Assembly (NCBI RefSeq): GCF_016587375.1
Contig: NZ_BNJG01000003.1
Location: 558,001-622,000, forward strand
Source: Ktedonobacter robiniae
GTDB taxonomy: Bacteria; Chloroflexota; Ktedonobacteria; Ktedonobacterales; Ktedonobacteraceae
Length of the DNA: 64,000 nucleotides
Reading direction: 5' to 3'
Position 1 is the stretch's first letter, and each line of letters starts with the position of its first letter. The translations under genes and the position numbers were made by a program. The notes below the pieces were generated by a model. It did no database searches, had not been told where the DNA came from, and saw nothing but the letters and a program-made list of their open reading frames with translations. Positions 9,290 through 18,326 of the stretch are shown here, piece by piece.

Positions 9290-9997
9290 GTGAGAGACAC
9301 ACAACAGACACAAGCAAGTCACAACTGGGGACGGCTACATGCACAACCGGGCAGACACATACATAGCATCAGCTCACCAGGGATCCATTCTCTGGACATA
9401 GAGAAAACGGGAGACTGTCTCCTGTATGTGCCCCATGCATATACGCCGGATTATCCAGCACCACTCGTCGTCATGCTCCATGGAGCGGGCGGTAACGCGA
9501 CAGGAGGACGCTTACCTTTTCAGTCGCACGCCGAGGAATCTGGTTTGCTCCTGCTCGCGCCTTCCTCCCGCTCACAGAGCTGGGACATCATTACGGACGG
9601 GCACTATGGACCCGATGTTGCACTCATCGATAAGGCGCTGGAACAGATATTCAGCCGCTATATAATTGATCCGGAGTGTATAGCAGTCGAAGGTTTCTCT
9701 GATGGTGCTTCCTACGCGCTCTCGCTTGGACTCATAAATGGCGATATGTTCAAACATATCATTGCCTTTTCTCCCGGCTTTATGAAGCCAACGAAATATC
9801 AGGGTTTACCTCGCGTCTATATCTCCCATGGGCAACGTGATCCTGTGCTCCCCATTGATTATTGTAGCCGGCGCATTGTCAATCAATTGCGACAGGCTAA
9901 GTACGCCGTTGAATATCATGAATTTCCAGGTGGGCATCATGTGCCAGAGAACATTGCGCGCGAAGCATTAAGCTGGTTTCTGCTCTCTGGCTCTTGA
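9290..9997 (+). CDS. Alpha/beta-hydrolase (esterase/PHB-depolymerase-like)
   Basis: About 235 residues from GTG 9290, chosen because GGAAAGGAGG lies just upstream. The oxyanion loop is V-M-L-H-G-A-G-G-N, the nucleophile Ser is in G-F-S-D-G, the acid probably the Asp in H-G-Q-R-D-P-V-L-P and the His in G-G-H-H-V-P. This fits the dienelactone hydrolase, LpqC or phospholipase/carboxylesterase groups. There is no signal peptide, so it is cytoplasmic. The substrate cannot be inferred. It is convergent with the DUF1330 gene, 13 bp apart. Confidence 0.8.
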   Translation: MRDTQQTQASHNWGRLHAQPGRHIHSISSPGIHSLDIEKTGDCLLYVPHAYTPDYPAPLVVMLHGAGGNATGGRLPFQSHAEESGLLLLAPSSRSQSWDIITDGHYGPDVALIDKALEQIFSRYIIDPECIAVEGFSDGASYALSLGLINGDMFKHIIAFSPGFMKPTKYQGLPRVYISHGQRDPVLPIDYCSRRIVNQLRQAKYAVEYHEFPGGHHVPENIAREALSWFLLSGS

Positions 9998-10010
9998 TGC
10001 CTAACTCGTT

Positions 10011-10298
10011 TTATATTCCCTGAAGCAAGACCGCCCGCGCGCTGGACGCCTTGAAGCGAATACCCCTGGCCTCACTATATTCGGGCGAGTAGTACCAGCG
10101 CTTAAACTGGTCCGCGTTCTCAAACTCTATTATGACCAGGCGCTTCGGCCGCCAATCACCCTCAATGGTCTCTGTCGCGCCTCCACGCGCCAGGAACTTC
10201 CCACCATAGCGCTCCAGCGTGGGTCCCACCAGTTTGCGGTACTCCTCATACATCTGGGGATCGTTCACTTCTACATCCACAATGAAATATGCGGCCAT
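10011..10298 (-). CDS. DUF1330 family protein
   Basis: 95 residues with the full small alpha/beta ferredoxin-like DUF1330 pattern: a hydrophobic first strand then V-E-V-N-D-P, Y-G-G-K-F-L-A-R-G-G, and R-L-V-I-I-E-F. The molecular function of the family is unsettled. It is an isolated cytoplasmic gene, with AGGAAAG ahead of the ATG at 10298. Confidence 0.85.
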   Translation of the reverse strand: MAAYFIVDVEVNDPQMYEEYRKLVGPTLERYGGKFLARGGATETIEGDWRPKRLVIIEFENADQFKRWYYSPEYSEARGIRFKASSARAVLLQGI

Positions 10299-10325
10299 AA
10301 CTCTTTCCTTTCATTTCTATCTCAA

Positions 10326-10396
10326 GTAGGGAGGCAGAGCAAGCTCTGCCTCCCTACCCCAAACGCTTCTTAGTCCATGCAAGCGTGACCCTACAT
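10326..10396 (+). repeat. Dispersed GTAGGG-bounded element (family B), copy 1
   Basis: Begins GTAGGG and ends CCCTAC. The left half is a 15-bp perfect hairpin (10326-10340 with 10343-10357). The right half carries TCCATGCAAGC, also found at 31200-31322 and, as CCATGCTAGCATGG, at 53607-53620. It fills part of the 340-bp gap after the DUF1330 gene. Confidence 0.45.
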
Positions 10397-10398
10397 TA

Positions 10399-10449
10399 TA
10401 TGAGATGTGGTGGAAAAATGCCTGCGGCATTTTTCCACCACATCTCATA
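10399..10449. terminator. Perfect 24-bp hairpin in intergenic gap
   Basis: Arms 10399-10422 and 10426-10449, loop TGC. It lies upstream of the DUF1330 promoter region and of the small-gene/P-type ATPase operon. The remaining bases from 10450 to 10638 hold no gene I can support, only an A/T-rich stretch and a small CCCC-GAAGA-GGGG stem near 10585. Confidence 0.6.
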
Positions 10450-10638
10450 CCCAGAATGAGGCCTGGCGTGGCAAACAGTTCTACATAATTACAGAAGACT
10501 TAGTATCTTTGGGCTTTCGTCATACGTGTATTCTATATTACATTTTATTTCTCCTTGCTTACTTATCCATTAGGATATGTCTACTCCCCGAAGAGGGGGT
10601 TGGATTTGTTGCTATATGCAGCGAAAGGTGGCACAAAA

Positions 10639-10908
10639 ATGGAGTTCGAAGACTATCTAGAACCTGAGGTAGCTGTGACCGCTGTCGTCGCCGCGACCGT
10701 TTTTTCGCCGCGCGCACGCAAACTTGTACGCCAGGGTGCCGTCTATGGCACAGCCGGTGTCCTGGCAGCAGGCGAAGCAGTGAACTCATTCTTCAAGGGG
10801 TTTGGGCATGGCCTGAAAGAGGCCGATCAAGATGAAGTATCAACAAATGGAGCACATCTTTCTCCAGAGATGCAACCTCCTGGAGTTGCGGGAGGTCAGG
10901 AACGATGA
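10639..10908 (+). CDS. Small protein of P-type ATPase operon, unknown function
   Basis: 89 residues from ATG 10639, chosen because AAAGGTGG sits 8 bp upstream; an upstream frame extension has no ribosome site. An acidic start (M-E-F-E-D-Y-L-E-P-E) is followed by an Ala/Val-rich stretch (about 11-25), a basic patch and a second Ala/Gly helix, so it may be membrane-associated. It overlaps the next gene by four bases. Small proteins of this kind accompany long CtpI-like pumps in other bacteria, but I cannot assign a Pfam family. Confidence 0.65.
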   Translation: MEFEDYLEPEVAVTAVVAATVFSPRARKLVRQGAVYGTAGVLAAGEAVNSFFKGFGHGLKEADQDEVSTNGAHLSPEMQPPGVAGGQER

Positions 10909-11351
10909 AGCCAGAACATCAACAGCAGCCAGGTTCAGACCGCTCTGAGAGCGATGAGGGTCCGGCTGAACACTTAGGGCATCAACTTGGTTACGCCTTT
11001 GGCCGTTTTAATCATGCTATGCATCACCTGGGAAGCAGGCAGCATCCAGAAAGAGCGCAACATACCCCAGAAGGCATGGAGCAGTCTCAACAGGCCGAAC
11101 AGGCCACGGCTAGTAGCAGCAACCCTCATATGAGTAGAGCCGAGGAGATAGTGGATGATGTAGGGCATCGCCTGAATACGACCCTCTCGCGTACCAGCGC
11201 GCAATTCCAGAAAGCTGGCTCGCGCATACGCGAAGAGGCGGAAGATATTCTAGCTGAAGCACATCACGTCCGCACTCCACATACAGAAGAGGCATCGCAA
11301 GCTTCAGCCCCACCGAAACACAGACATCATAAGGCACGTGAGAGCAGGTAG
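10905..11351 (+). CDS. His/Glu-rich hydrophilic protein of P-type ATPase operon
   Basis: 148 residues, no membrane segment, rich in His, Glu, Gln and Ser, ending in a basic His-containing tail (K-H-R-H-H-K-A-R). The central part resembles an amphipathic helix (about 75-118). It is translationally coupled to the preceding gene. It may be a metal-binding or scaffold partner of the pump encoded next; that is inferred from composition and position only. Confidence 0.6.
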   Translation: MKPEHQQQPGSDRSESDEGPAEHLGHQLGYAFGRFNHAMHHLGSRQHPERAQHTPEGMEQSQQAEQATASSSNPHMSRAEEIVDDVGHRLNTTLSRTSAQFQKAGSRIREEAEDILAEAHHVRTPHTEEASQASAPPKHRHHKARESR

Positions 11352-11359
11352 TCATGACA

Positions 11360-11400
11360 CCGTAGAGTGTGATGGACAATATATCCATCACACTCTACGG
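11360..11400. terminator. Perfect 17-bp hairpin upstream of P-type ATPase
   Basis: Arms 11360-11376 and 11384-11400, loop of 7. It separates the two small genes from the ATPase start by a stable stem, so it may lower or uncouple ATPase expression. Confidence 0.55.
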
Positions 11401-11447
11401 TCGGACCGGTGTCTGTCACTTCTAGGAAGCACCTGGGAAGAAATATT

Positions 11448-14400
11448 ATGAGCATAGCCACTGCTGAAGAGCTACACATTGTCCACGCCCTACCTGGACG
11501 TATACGCCTTAATATCCCTTGGTGGAATGGGCGCAATCGTTTTGTGTTAGAAGAGCGGATACGCCAGTTACCCGGCATCCAGAAGGTACAGGCAAACGAG
11601 TTCACTCACAATGTGCTCATAGGTTATGATTCTCAAAAAAACGACCAGCAAGCTATTCTCACCACATTAGAGACGCTTGACCCCTCCTCTCTTGAGACAA
11701 AACAGGGGCAAAAAACTACTCACACTCCTCTCTCCATCCATCAGGAGAAAAATGCTAACCTGGTACGAGCCTCTATTCCTGTACGTGGTCTGGAACGTGA
11801 TCCAACCGTAGCCCAACGCGTGGTCGAGTCCCTGGAACGCCGCCAAAATGTCCATGCCCATATACGCTGGTCCACCGGGCATGTACTTGTCGAGTTTACA
11901 GAACACGAACAAGAGCTGGATGATCTTGTCTCTATGGTGGCTGGAGTCGACCTCCCTGACCTGCCAGGGGAGGACCAGCCAACCCACCCCCTCGATCCAA
12001 GGCCACTCGTGCAAAGTAGCATACGCACCCTGGGAGCCACACTGGGCTTGGGGGTTCTTTCTATACGCCGCCTCCTTGGTATGACCGATCCACTCCCTGG
12101 TGCAACAGAAGCCATTCAGATCGCGAGCATCATTGGCATCCTTCAGGGTATTCCTCCAATTCGACATGGCCTGCGCCGACTGGTGGGGAAAGCCACAAGC
12201 GATCTGCTATTTAATGTGCCGGGAATTATTACGCTCACGCTGGGTGGTAGCGTGTTGGGCCTGCTCACAATCGGTAGCGAGTCTCTCCGTCTGCTGACCG
12301 AGGTGCGAGCACGCCGCACCTCCTGGCATCGCTATGAAGAACAGGAAGCCAATGAACCTCATCTGCGCCCCGGAACTGTTCTACACCTGGAAAGTGGGAG
12401 GAAAGTTCCCATGGACGCCCGCGTCCTGGAGGGTGCTGGTACAGGCATCACTCGCGAAGGAGTACCCATGGCGGTTACGCCTGGCCTGGAGCTTTCCGCT
12501 GGCTACCAGCTCTACGGTGGGCCATTTACCGTTCAGCTACAAATGCAACCTTCTTTCACGGGTTTCACTACCACACCGCGCCCAGCTCCAGTCGCTCCCA
12601 CCCTCTATGATCGCTATATCCAGCTCCTCAGCCCACTCTCGCTGCTCTACGCCGCTGGCACAGCCCTGTTAACACGCTCATTCACCCAGACGCTCGCCTC
12701 GCTGGTCCTTGTGAATCCCCGACCAGCCATGGTCGGAGCCGAAAGCTCGGACCTGGGGGCTTCGATGTACGCGCTCAAGGCAGGGACCATCGTCGTTGGC
12801 ACACGTAAGGATCGTGTGATTCGCCAACCCCAGGTCGTACTTCTCGATGGCGCACGACTTCTCCTGGAGGGTCTAGAAATGGTCGATGCCCTCTCGCTTT
12901 CGCCACAGATCGAGACAAAAGAACTGCTAGAACTGGCCACAAATATTTCGACGGCCGCTGGTTCTCCCTGGGGACCCATCTTCAAGACGCGTGGTCCTCT
13001 CCATATTTCGCTGGCTCATTTTGACGGTAAAAGTATTCGTGCCATCACCGAGGAGGGGCATTATATCCTCGGTCCCCTGGAAAATGTTGACTCGTCTCTC
13101 TCACCATCCTTTCTCCAACGCCATCGCAACTGCCTGCTCCTTTCACTACGTCGCGCCAACTCGCCACAAGCACCCGAAGAGATCCTTGGTGTACTGGCCA
13201 TACGCCCACGCCTCGCTCCTGATGCCCCTCGCCTGGTACAAACATGTCAAAGACTGGGCATAGAATTGCACATTCTTATCAGCGAAAACCAGGAGGCGAC
13301 CCAGGCCCTGGCACGGCGGGCTGGAATCTCGCTACTACAAAGCGACGATGCGTCTGCTCTCATTCAGGAGAAACAAAAGGCGGGGAAGCGTGTCGCTTAT
13401 GTTTCAGATCACGCGGGCGCGGCGGCGGCCTTCGCTGCCTGTGACCTGGCTATTGGTCTGCTCAATGGCGAGAAACGTCTGCCGGCGCGCGCGGACCTTC
13501 TCGCTCCCGACCTCTTTGCGCTGATAGCTATTATCATCGCAGGCAAGAAGCGCGAGAGCGCTACGCGGGATTCAATTCTGCTCTCGCTTCTTTCGAATAT
13601 CACTGGCCTGGTCTGGGGTTGGCGTGGTGCACCCGGAATAGCTCTGGCCTCGCGCGTCCTCTACCTGGCTGCGCTGGGCGCTCTGGCCGATAGCTGGCTA
13701 CACCTGCGTGGTCAGAGGCGCCCTGCCTCCTCACTCTCCCAGCTAGCCGACCCTCATCCCGAGCGCTGGGGCCAGATGAGCAGCGAGCGCGTATTGCAGA
13801 ACTTGCATAGCCGTATCACGGGACTTTCAAGCCAGGAGTCGAAACAGCGTTTGCATCAAGCACAACCTCATGCCCAACGGAATCGCATGCTCCTGGCTTT
13901 GCTTGAACAGCTTCGCTCCCCGCTCAACACTATTCTCGCGGGTGGTGCGGTGCTCTCGCTCCTCTTTGGTGCCAGTGCCGACGTCGGCATTATTGCTACA
14001 ACCATTCTTATCAACATGGCTGTTAGCGCCTGGCAGGAACAGAAGGCCAACAAAATAGCCAGGACGTTGCAACGCCTGGGCAGCACCACCGCTCATGTCC
14101 TACGCGACAACCACATCATTTGTGTCTCTGCCAACGATGTCGTACCCGGAGATATTCTCTTCCTTTCACCAGGAGAGCGTGTCGCGGCTGATGCTCGCCT
14201 GATCGAGGCCCAGGGGCTGGAGGTTGACGAAGCCTCCCTTACAGGCGAATCGCTTCCCGTTGCAAAAGACCCGTCCGAGGGAAGCGATAACACGCATATC
14301 GTGCTGGCAGGTAGCGACGTGACGACAGGCATGGGCAAAGCCGTCGTGGTCGCAGTCGGCAACCAGACACGCATCGGAGCTACAACCGCCGCTCTGGAGA

Positions 14401-16316
14401 CCGCCGAGACCGAGCAGAGCCCGCTTGGCTCCAGGCTAGCACGTATGCTGCGCGTCCTGCTCCCCGTTTCTCTCCTGGGTGGTGGCGTTGTCATTGTCAC
14501 CGGTCTCCTTCAGGGACGCGCACTGGATACTCTGCTAGCAACAGGGGCATCAATTGCCCTGGCCAGCGTTCCCGAAGGGCTACCGCTGTTAACAAAAGTT
14601 GGCGAGGCAGGAGTAGCGCGCCGCCTGGCGACTCATAACGCACTTGTACGCCGTCTCTCGGCGGTTGAGGCGCTGGGTCGCGTCGATGTGGCCTGCACAG
14701 ATAAGACTGGAACCTTGACCCGAGGCCATCTGGAACTAAGCCTCGTCGCCGACACTGAAAGAGAAGTACACCTTCCGGCCCGACTAACCAAATCCCTACA
14801 TCATGTGCTTGTAACGGCAGCACTGGCCAGTCCGCATCCAAACGCGCCCGAGGCCAGTGCGCATCCAACTGATGAAGCGATTATCCAGGGGGCGATAGAA
14901 CTAGGCTTGGCTGAAGAAATTTGCGTCTCTCACGAGGACGAGGTTGCCTTTGATCCCGTACGCGCTTTTCACGCGACCCTGACCTCTCATAGGCTAAATC
15001 TCAAAGGAGCGCCTGAGGTGCTCCTGGCTCGCTGTAGCTGGCTCTATCTGAAAGGGAAGAAGCGTGCCTTAGACGAGACCCAACGCAACGCCCTTCTGGA
15101 CAGAGCGCAAGAGTTGGCCCGGCGTGGCCTGCGCATTCTCATGGTCGCCGAGGGAGCAGCAATAACAAACATTGATGATCCACAGGACCTGTCCTTCCTG
15201 GGCTTTATTGCCATCAGCGATCCTCTGCGCTCGACCGTACGTACCGCTGTCGAACGCTGCCAGGAGGCGGGGGTACGCGTCATAATGATTACAGGCGACC
15301 ACCCGGAGACCGCCCGTACCATCGCCAGGGAGGCTGGCCTCCCAGATGGACAGCAACTTCTGATGGGAGCAGACATTACCAATCTGGACGAGGAAGAGCT
15401 GGCCACACGCCTTGAACATACCTCCATCATCGCCAGGGCCACTCCTCTACACAAACTACGCATCGTCGAATGCTTGCGTGCCAGGGGTCATACCGTGGCC
15501 ATGACTGGCGATGGCGTGAATGATGCCCCGGCTCTGCGCTTCGCCGATATCGGTATTGCTATGGGCCATACAGGAACTGAGGTCGCGCGCCAGACAGCCG
15601 ATGTTGTCATTATGAACGATGAAATCTCTACACTCGTCGAGTCCTTAATTGAGGGGCGCAGCTTCTGGCGCAATATTCGGCGTTCGCTTGGCCTCTTGCT
15701 GGGTGGAAATCTGGGCGAGCTAGCGCTGATGGTAGGTACCAGTTTACTTGGGTTAGAACTACCGCTTACACCCCGCCAGATCCTCGCCATGAACGCCATT
15801 ACTGATATCCTGCCCGCGCTGGCCGTCACACTCCAAAAGCCAGAGCACCGCCACCTGGCAACTCTTAAACGCGAGGGTACCGCCGCACTTGACCGACCTC
15901 TGCGCGACGATATTCTTCGGCGCGCGCTTATCAGCGCCTTGCCCGCGCTGGGCGCGTACCTGTTGACGCTTCCCTCGGGTCTCGCTCAGGCTCGCACCAT
16001 TGCCTTCGCTAGTATCGTCGCTACCCAGCTTGCCCAGACCCTCGACATCGGGCGCGCCGAAGGCGCTCTGACTCGTCCTGTCCTGACCGCTGTCGTCGGC
16101 TCAAGTGCTGTGCTTATTGCTGCTCTAACGCTCCCCTTACTGCGTGACCTGCTCCAGTTTGTCACGCCCACTCCCATCGGCTGGGCTATCCTGGGTGCCA
16201 GCGCGCTCCTGGCCTTCGCGCTAAATCGCCTCTTTGAGCTTCTGCGCAACGACCAGGTGAAGCTTCCCGCCGCCATACCACACATTAACACGCAGCAAAA
16301 CGTGGCGCTGGCCTGA
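11448..16316 (+). CDS. Giant cation-translocating P-type ATPase with degenerate N-terminal ATPase copy
   Basis: 1622 residues from ATG 11448 (GGGAAG upstream). Order: two HMA-like modules (about 1-60 and 95-160), a degenerate P-type ATPase half (about 200-760) and a complete pump (about 790-1560). The active half has T-G-E-S at 932, P-E-G-L-P in the M4 helix at 1042, phosphorylated Asp1085 in D-K-T-G-T and G-D-G-V-N-D at 1354. The M4 motif is P-E-G-L-P, not C-P-C, so a classic copper or zinc pump is unlikely. In the first half the phosphorylation site reads L-D-G-A-R-L near residue 467. Length and plan match mycobacterial CtpH/CtpI. Its transported ion cannot be stated. Confidence 0.9.
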   Translation: MSIATAEELHIVHALPGRIRLNIPWWNGRNRFVLEERIRQLPGIQKVQANEFTHNVLIGYDSQKNDQQAILTTLETLDPSSLETKQGQKTTHTPLSIHQEKNANLVRASIPVRGLERDPTVAQRVVESLERRQNVHAHIRWSTGHVLVEFTEHEQELDDLVSMVAGVDLPDLPGEDQPTHPLDPRPLVQSSIRTLGATLGLGVLSIRRLLGMTDPLPGATEAIQIASIIGILQGIPPIRHGLRRLVGKATSDLLFNVPGIITLTLGGSVLGLLTIGSESLRLLTEVRARRTSWHRYEEQEANEPHLRPGTVLHLESGRKVPMDARVLEGAGTGITREGVPMAVTPGLELSAGYQLYGGPFTVQLQMQPSFTGFTTTPRPAPVAPTLYDRYIQLLSPLSLLYAAGTALLTRSFTQTLASLVLVNPRPAMVGAESSDLGASMYALKAGTIVVGTRKDRVIRQPQVVLLDGARLLLEGLEMVDALSLSPQIETKELLELATNISTAAGSPWGPIFKTRGPLHISLAHFDGKSIRAITEEGHYILGPLENVDSSLSPSFLQRHRNCLLLSLRRANSPQAPEEILGVLAIRPRLAPDAPRLVQTCQRLGIELHILISENQEATQALARRAGISLLQSDDASALIQEKQKAGKRVAYVSDHAGAAAAFAACDLAIGLLNGEKRLPARADLLAPDLFALIAIIIAGKKRESATRDSILLSLLSNITGLVWGWRGAPGIALASRVLYLAALGALADSWLHLRGQRRPASSLSQLADPHPERWGQMSSERVLQNLHSRITGLSSQESKQRLHQAQPHAQRNRMLLALLEQLRSPLNTILAGGAVLSLLFGASADVGIIATTILINMAVSAWQEQKANKIARTLQRLGSTTAHVLRDNHIICVSANDVVPGDILFLSPGERVAADARLIEAQGLEVDEASLTGESLPVAKDPSEGSDNTHIVLAGSDVTTGMGKAVVVAVGNQTRIGATTAALETAETEQSPLGSRLARMLRVLLPVSLLGGGVVIVTGLLQGRALDTLLATGASIALASVPEGLPLLTKVGEAGVARRLATHNALVRRLSAVEALGRVDVACTDKTGTLTRGHLELSLVADTEREVHLPARLTKSLHHVLVTAALASPHPNAPEASAHPTDEAIIQGAIELGLAEEICVSHEDEVAFDPVRAFHATLTSHRLNLKGAPEVLLARCSWLYLKGKKRALDETQRNALLDRAQELARRGLRILMVAEGAAITNIDDPQDLSFLGFIAISDPLRSTVRTAVERCQEAGVRVIMITGDHPETARTIAREAGLPDGQQLLMGADITNLDEEELATRLEHTSIIARATPLHKLRIVECLRARGHTVAMTGDGVNDAPALRFADIGIAMGHTGTEVARQTADVVIMNDEISTLVESLIEGRSFWRNIRRSLGLLLGGNLGELALMVGTSLLGLELPLTPRQILAMNAITDILPALAVTLQKPEHRHLATLKREGTAALDRPLRDDILRRALISALPALGAYLLTLPSGLAQARTIAFASIVATQLAQTLDIGRAEGALTRPVLTAVVGSSAVLIAALTLPLLRDLLQFVTPTPIGWAILGASALLAFALNRLFELLRNDQVKLPAAIPHINTQQNVALA

Positions 16317-16510
16317 AAAAACGCTATACTGGTACTAATAATCACTAATCGCCAGATACCTCATGTAATTTTGAGGCCGTAGCACGGTACGTCATAAATC
16401 ACCAAACATTCGTTTATTTTTCCATAAGCTCCTTTGAGAGAGGCAGACCTGCCAGCTTGTTATCTCTCAATGTGTTCACCATATCCATCTTATTTCGTAG
16501 GAGGTTCTTT

Positions 16511-17467
16511 ATGCAGACGCGCCACGAGTCGCGCTTCTCTCTCTACCGTGCTCTTAGCTCACCCCTCTGGCGCTATACGGCTGTATTTCTGCTACTGTTG
16601 CTCAGCATCGCCACGGGCTTCCTCATCTACTCAAGCGCGCACGCCCAACACACTACACAACCTATCTCTCACCGTGTAGTACACCAGCGCTCTGGAGCCA
16701 ATCTCCCCATGCCTGATCACGTCGTGGTCGTTGTTGAGGAGAACCATAGCTACTCTCAGATCATTGGTAATGAGGACGCGCCTTATATCAATGCCCTGGC
16801 TGCACGTGGCGCCTCCCTCACCAATATGCATGGCATCACGCATCCCAGCCAGCCAAACTACCTGGCGCTCTTCGCAGGCTCGACCTTCAATCTCTCCAGC
16901 GATGACTGCCCTCAGAGCTTCCAGAGTGCGAACCTGGGCCAGGAACTACTACAGGCGGGGCACAGCTTCAGCGGCTACTCCGAAGATATGCCCCATACTG
17001 GCTTTAGCGATTGCTACGCTCCCTGGTGGTTCTTCCAGATGTACGCGCGCAAGCATAATCCCTGGAGCGACTTTGGCAATGTGCCTACCAGCGCCAACCA
17101 GCCTTTCTCCAGCTTTCCCAGCGATTACAACTCGCTACCAACCGTCTCCTTCGTGATCCCCAATCAGAACAACGATATGCATTCCGCTTCAGTTGAGCAG
17201 GCCGACAACTGGCTGAAGCAGCACCTCGATAGCTATGTCCAATGGGCACAAAAGCATAATAGCCTGCTGATCGTCACCTGGGATGAGGATAATGATACCT
17301 CGGCCAACCAGATTCCAACCCTCTTCGTTGGCCCCATGGTCAAGGCTGGACACTATGGCGAGAATCTTAACCACTATAATACCCTGCGCACGCTCGAAGA
17401 CATGTATGGCCTGCCCTATGCCAACAATAGCGCGCACGCCCAACCCATCAGCGATACCTGGCGTTAG
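16511..17467 (+). CDS. Secreted phosphoesterase (PF04185-type acid phosphatase)
   Basis: 318 residues from ATG 16511, chosen for TAGGAGG at 16498-16504. An N-terminal basic segment and hydrophobic helix (about 20-42) ending near A-H-A-Q acts as signal peptide or anchor. The mature part has V-V-E-E-N-H-S-Y, P-S-Q-P-N-Y-L-A-L, T-W-D-E-D-N-D and N-H-Y-N-T-L-R-T-L-E-D, typical of the phosphoesterase family that includes acid phosphatases and non-specific phospholipase C. It probably acts outside the cell on phosphate esters. It is followed by a strong terminator. Confidence 0.85.
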   Translation: MQTRHESRFSLYRALSSPLWRYTAVFLLLLLSIATGFLIYSSAHAQHTTQPISHRVVHQRSGANLPMPDHVVVVVEENHSYSQIIGNEDAPYINALAARGASLTNMHGITHPSQPNYLALFAGSTFNLSSDDCPQSFQSANLGQELLQAGHSFSGYSEDMPHTGFSDCYAPWWFFQMYARKHNPWSDFGNVPTSANQPFSSFPSDYNSLPTVSFVIPNQNNDMHSASVEQADNWLKQHLDSYVQWAQKHNSLLIVTWDEDNDTSANQIPTLFVGPMVKAGHYGENLNHYNTLRTLEDMYGLPYANNSAHAQPISDTWR

Positions 17468-17482
17468 TCTTGTGTGAGATAC

Positions 17483-17525
17483 AAAAAGCACCGGCCATGC
17501 TGTTTAGGCATGGCCGGTGCTTTTT
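17483..17525. terminator. Bidirectional intrinsic terminator
   Basis: 18-bp perfect arms 17483-17500 and 17508-17525, loop TGTTTAG, with A5 at one end and T5 at the other. It serves the phosphoesterase and the convergent SRPBCC gene. Confidence 0.85.
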
Positions 17526-17540
17526 GGGTATAGGACTACC

Positions 17541-18074
17541 TTACATTGTTCTGTTCTGGCGCTGCGTTGTGCCACCTTTTGCTGCGGCGCTGTCACCATG
17601 GAAAAGGTAATAGGAGGAGTTAGGATCCAGGGCGCCCGCAGGGGCATCTTGCACCATCCGCGCAAAATGATCCAGGTCATGCTGGAGGGCATTATCAAAG
17701 CGACTACCCACGCCCAGTTTCTCGCCAGCATCGCCAAGGGGACCGGCGGGTGGATTATAGTTCAGAAAGACATCGACCCTGGTCTGGTTACTGCCAGTTG
17801 GCTCAAACGTCACCTTGCCAAAGTTCTCCAGGCCGTTGGTCGAGCGCCAGCCAATCTGCTGATTCTCAATCCAGTTCTCATTGATGGCATCCCACTCGTG
17901 GCGCCCGGCAACATCCGCCACCCAGTGACTATTCTGGTTGTCGTAGTAGGTGACTTCTTTCACAAAGCTCATAAACTTCGGGAAATCGTTAAAGTGAGAG
18001 AACAAGGCATACACCTGGTTCACAGGCGCATTTACAACTACAGAAGCATGATGTTCCGCATAGTTCTTAGCCAT
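17541..18074 (-). CDS. SRPBCC (START/polyketide-cyclase fold) protein
   Basis: 177 residues. V-N-A-P-V-N-Q-V-Y-A-L-F, F-P-K-F-M-S-F-V-K-E-V and the middle W-E-I/T-F-E-P strands are the standard SRPBCC pattern of a hydrophobic-ligand-binding helix-grip fold. The last 40 residues (Gly/Ala/Gln-rich) lie outside the fold. AGGAG is 9 bp upstream of ATG 18074. The ligand is unknown. No partner gene is adjacent. Confidence 0.8.
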   Translation of the reverse strand: MAKNYAEHHASVVVNAPVNQVYALFSHFNDFPKFMSFVKEVTYYDNQNSHWVADVAGRHEWDAINENWIENQQIGWRSTNGLENFGKVTFEPTGSNQTRVDVFLNYNPPAGPLGDAGEKLGVGSRFDNALQHDLDHFARMVQDAPAGALDPNSSYYLFHGDSAAAKGGTTQRQNRTM

Positions 18075-18257
18075 TTACTTACTCCTTTGACTATAACGAA
18101 GGTAAGATCCTTGATGGCCACCCTCCGGCATCTCCCTTTTCCCCTCCCATCAAATTCGGGCGGTTTTTCCTTCCGTACACTACACTGATTTGCTCCGCAC
18201 TTCGTTACATCGTTTAACTCACCTCTAGCAATTTATCATGCTATTCATCCTCTTCCC

Positions 18258-18314
18258 TTAATACATACAATGAGGCGGCCGGGCTTTGCCCGGCCGCCTC
18301 ATTGTATGTATTAA
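18258..18314. terminator. Perfect 27-bp hairpin at 3' end of binding-protein gene
   Basis: Arms 18258-18284 and 18288-18314 with TTT loop, beginning 13 bp after the stop at 18327. One of the longest stems in the window. Confidence 0.7.
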
Positions 18315-18326
18315 TTCTACGCGCGC

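Noticed and set aside
10399..10449. 24-bp palindrome as a CRISPR or attachment site
   Set aside because: A single copy with no spacers, no integrase and no flanking duplication. It matches the other gene-end stems in the window.
10555..10638. Upstream in-frame extension of the small protein gene at 10639
   Set aside because: No ribosome site before 10555, whereas AAAGGTGG lies 8 bp before ATG 10639; the extension also crosses a stem-like segment.
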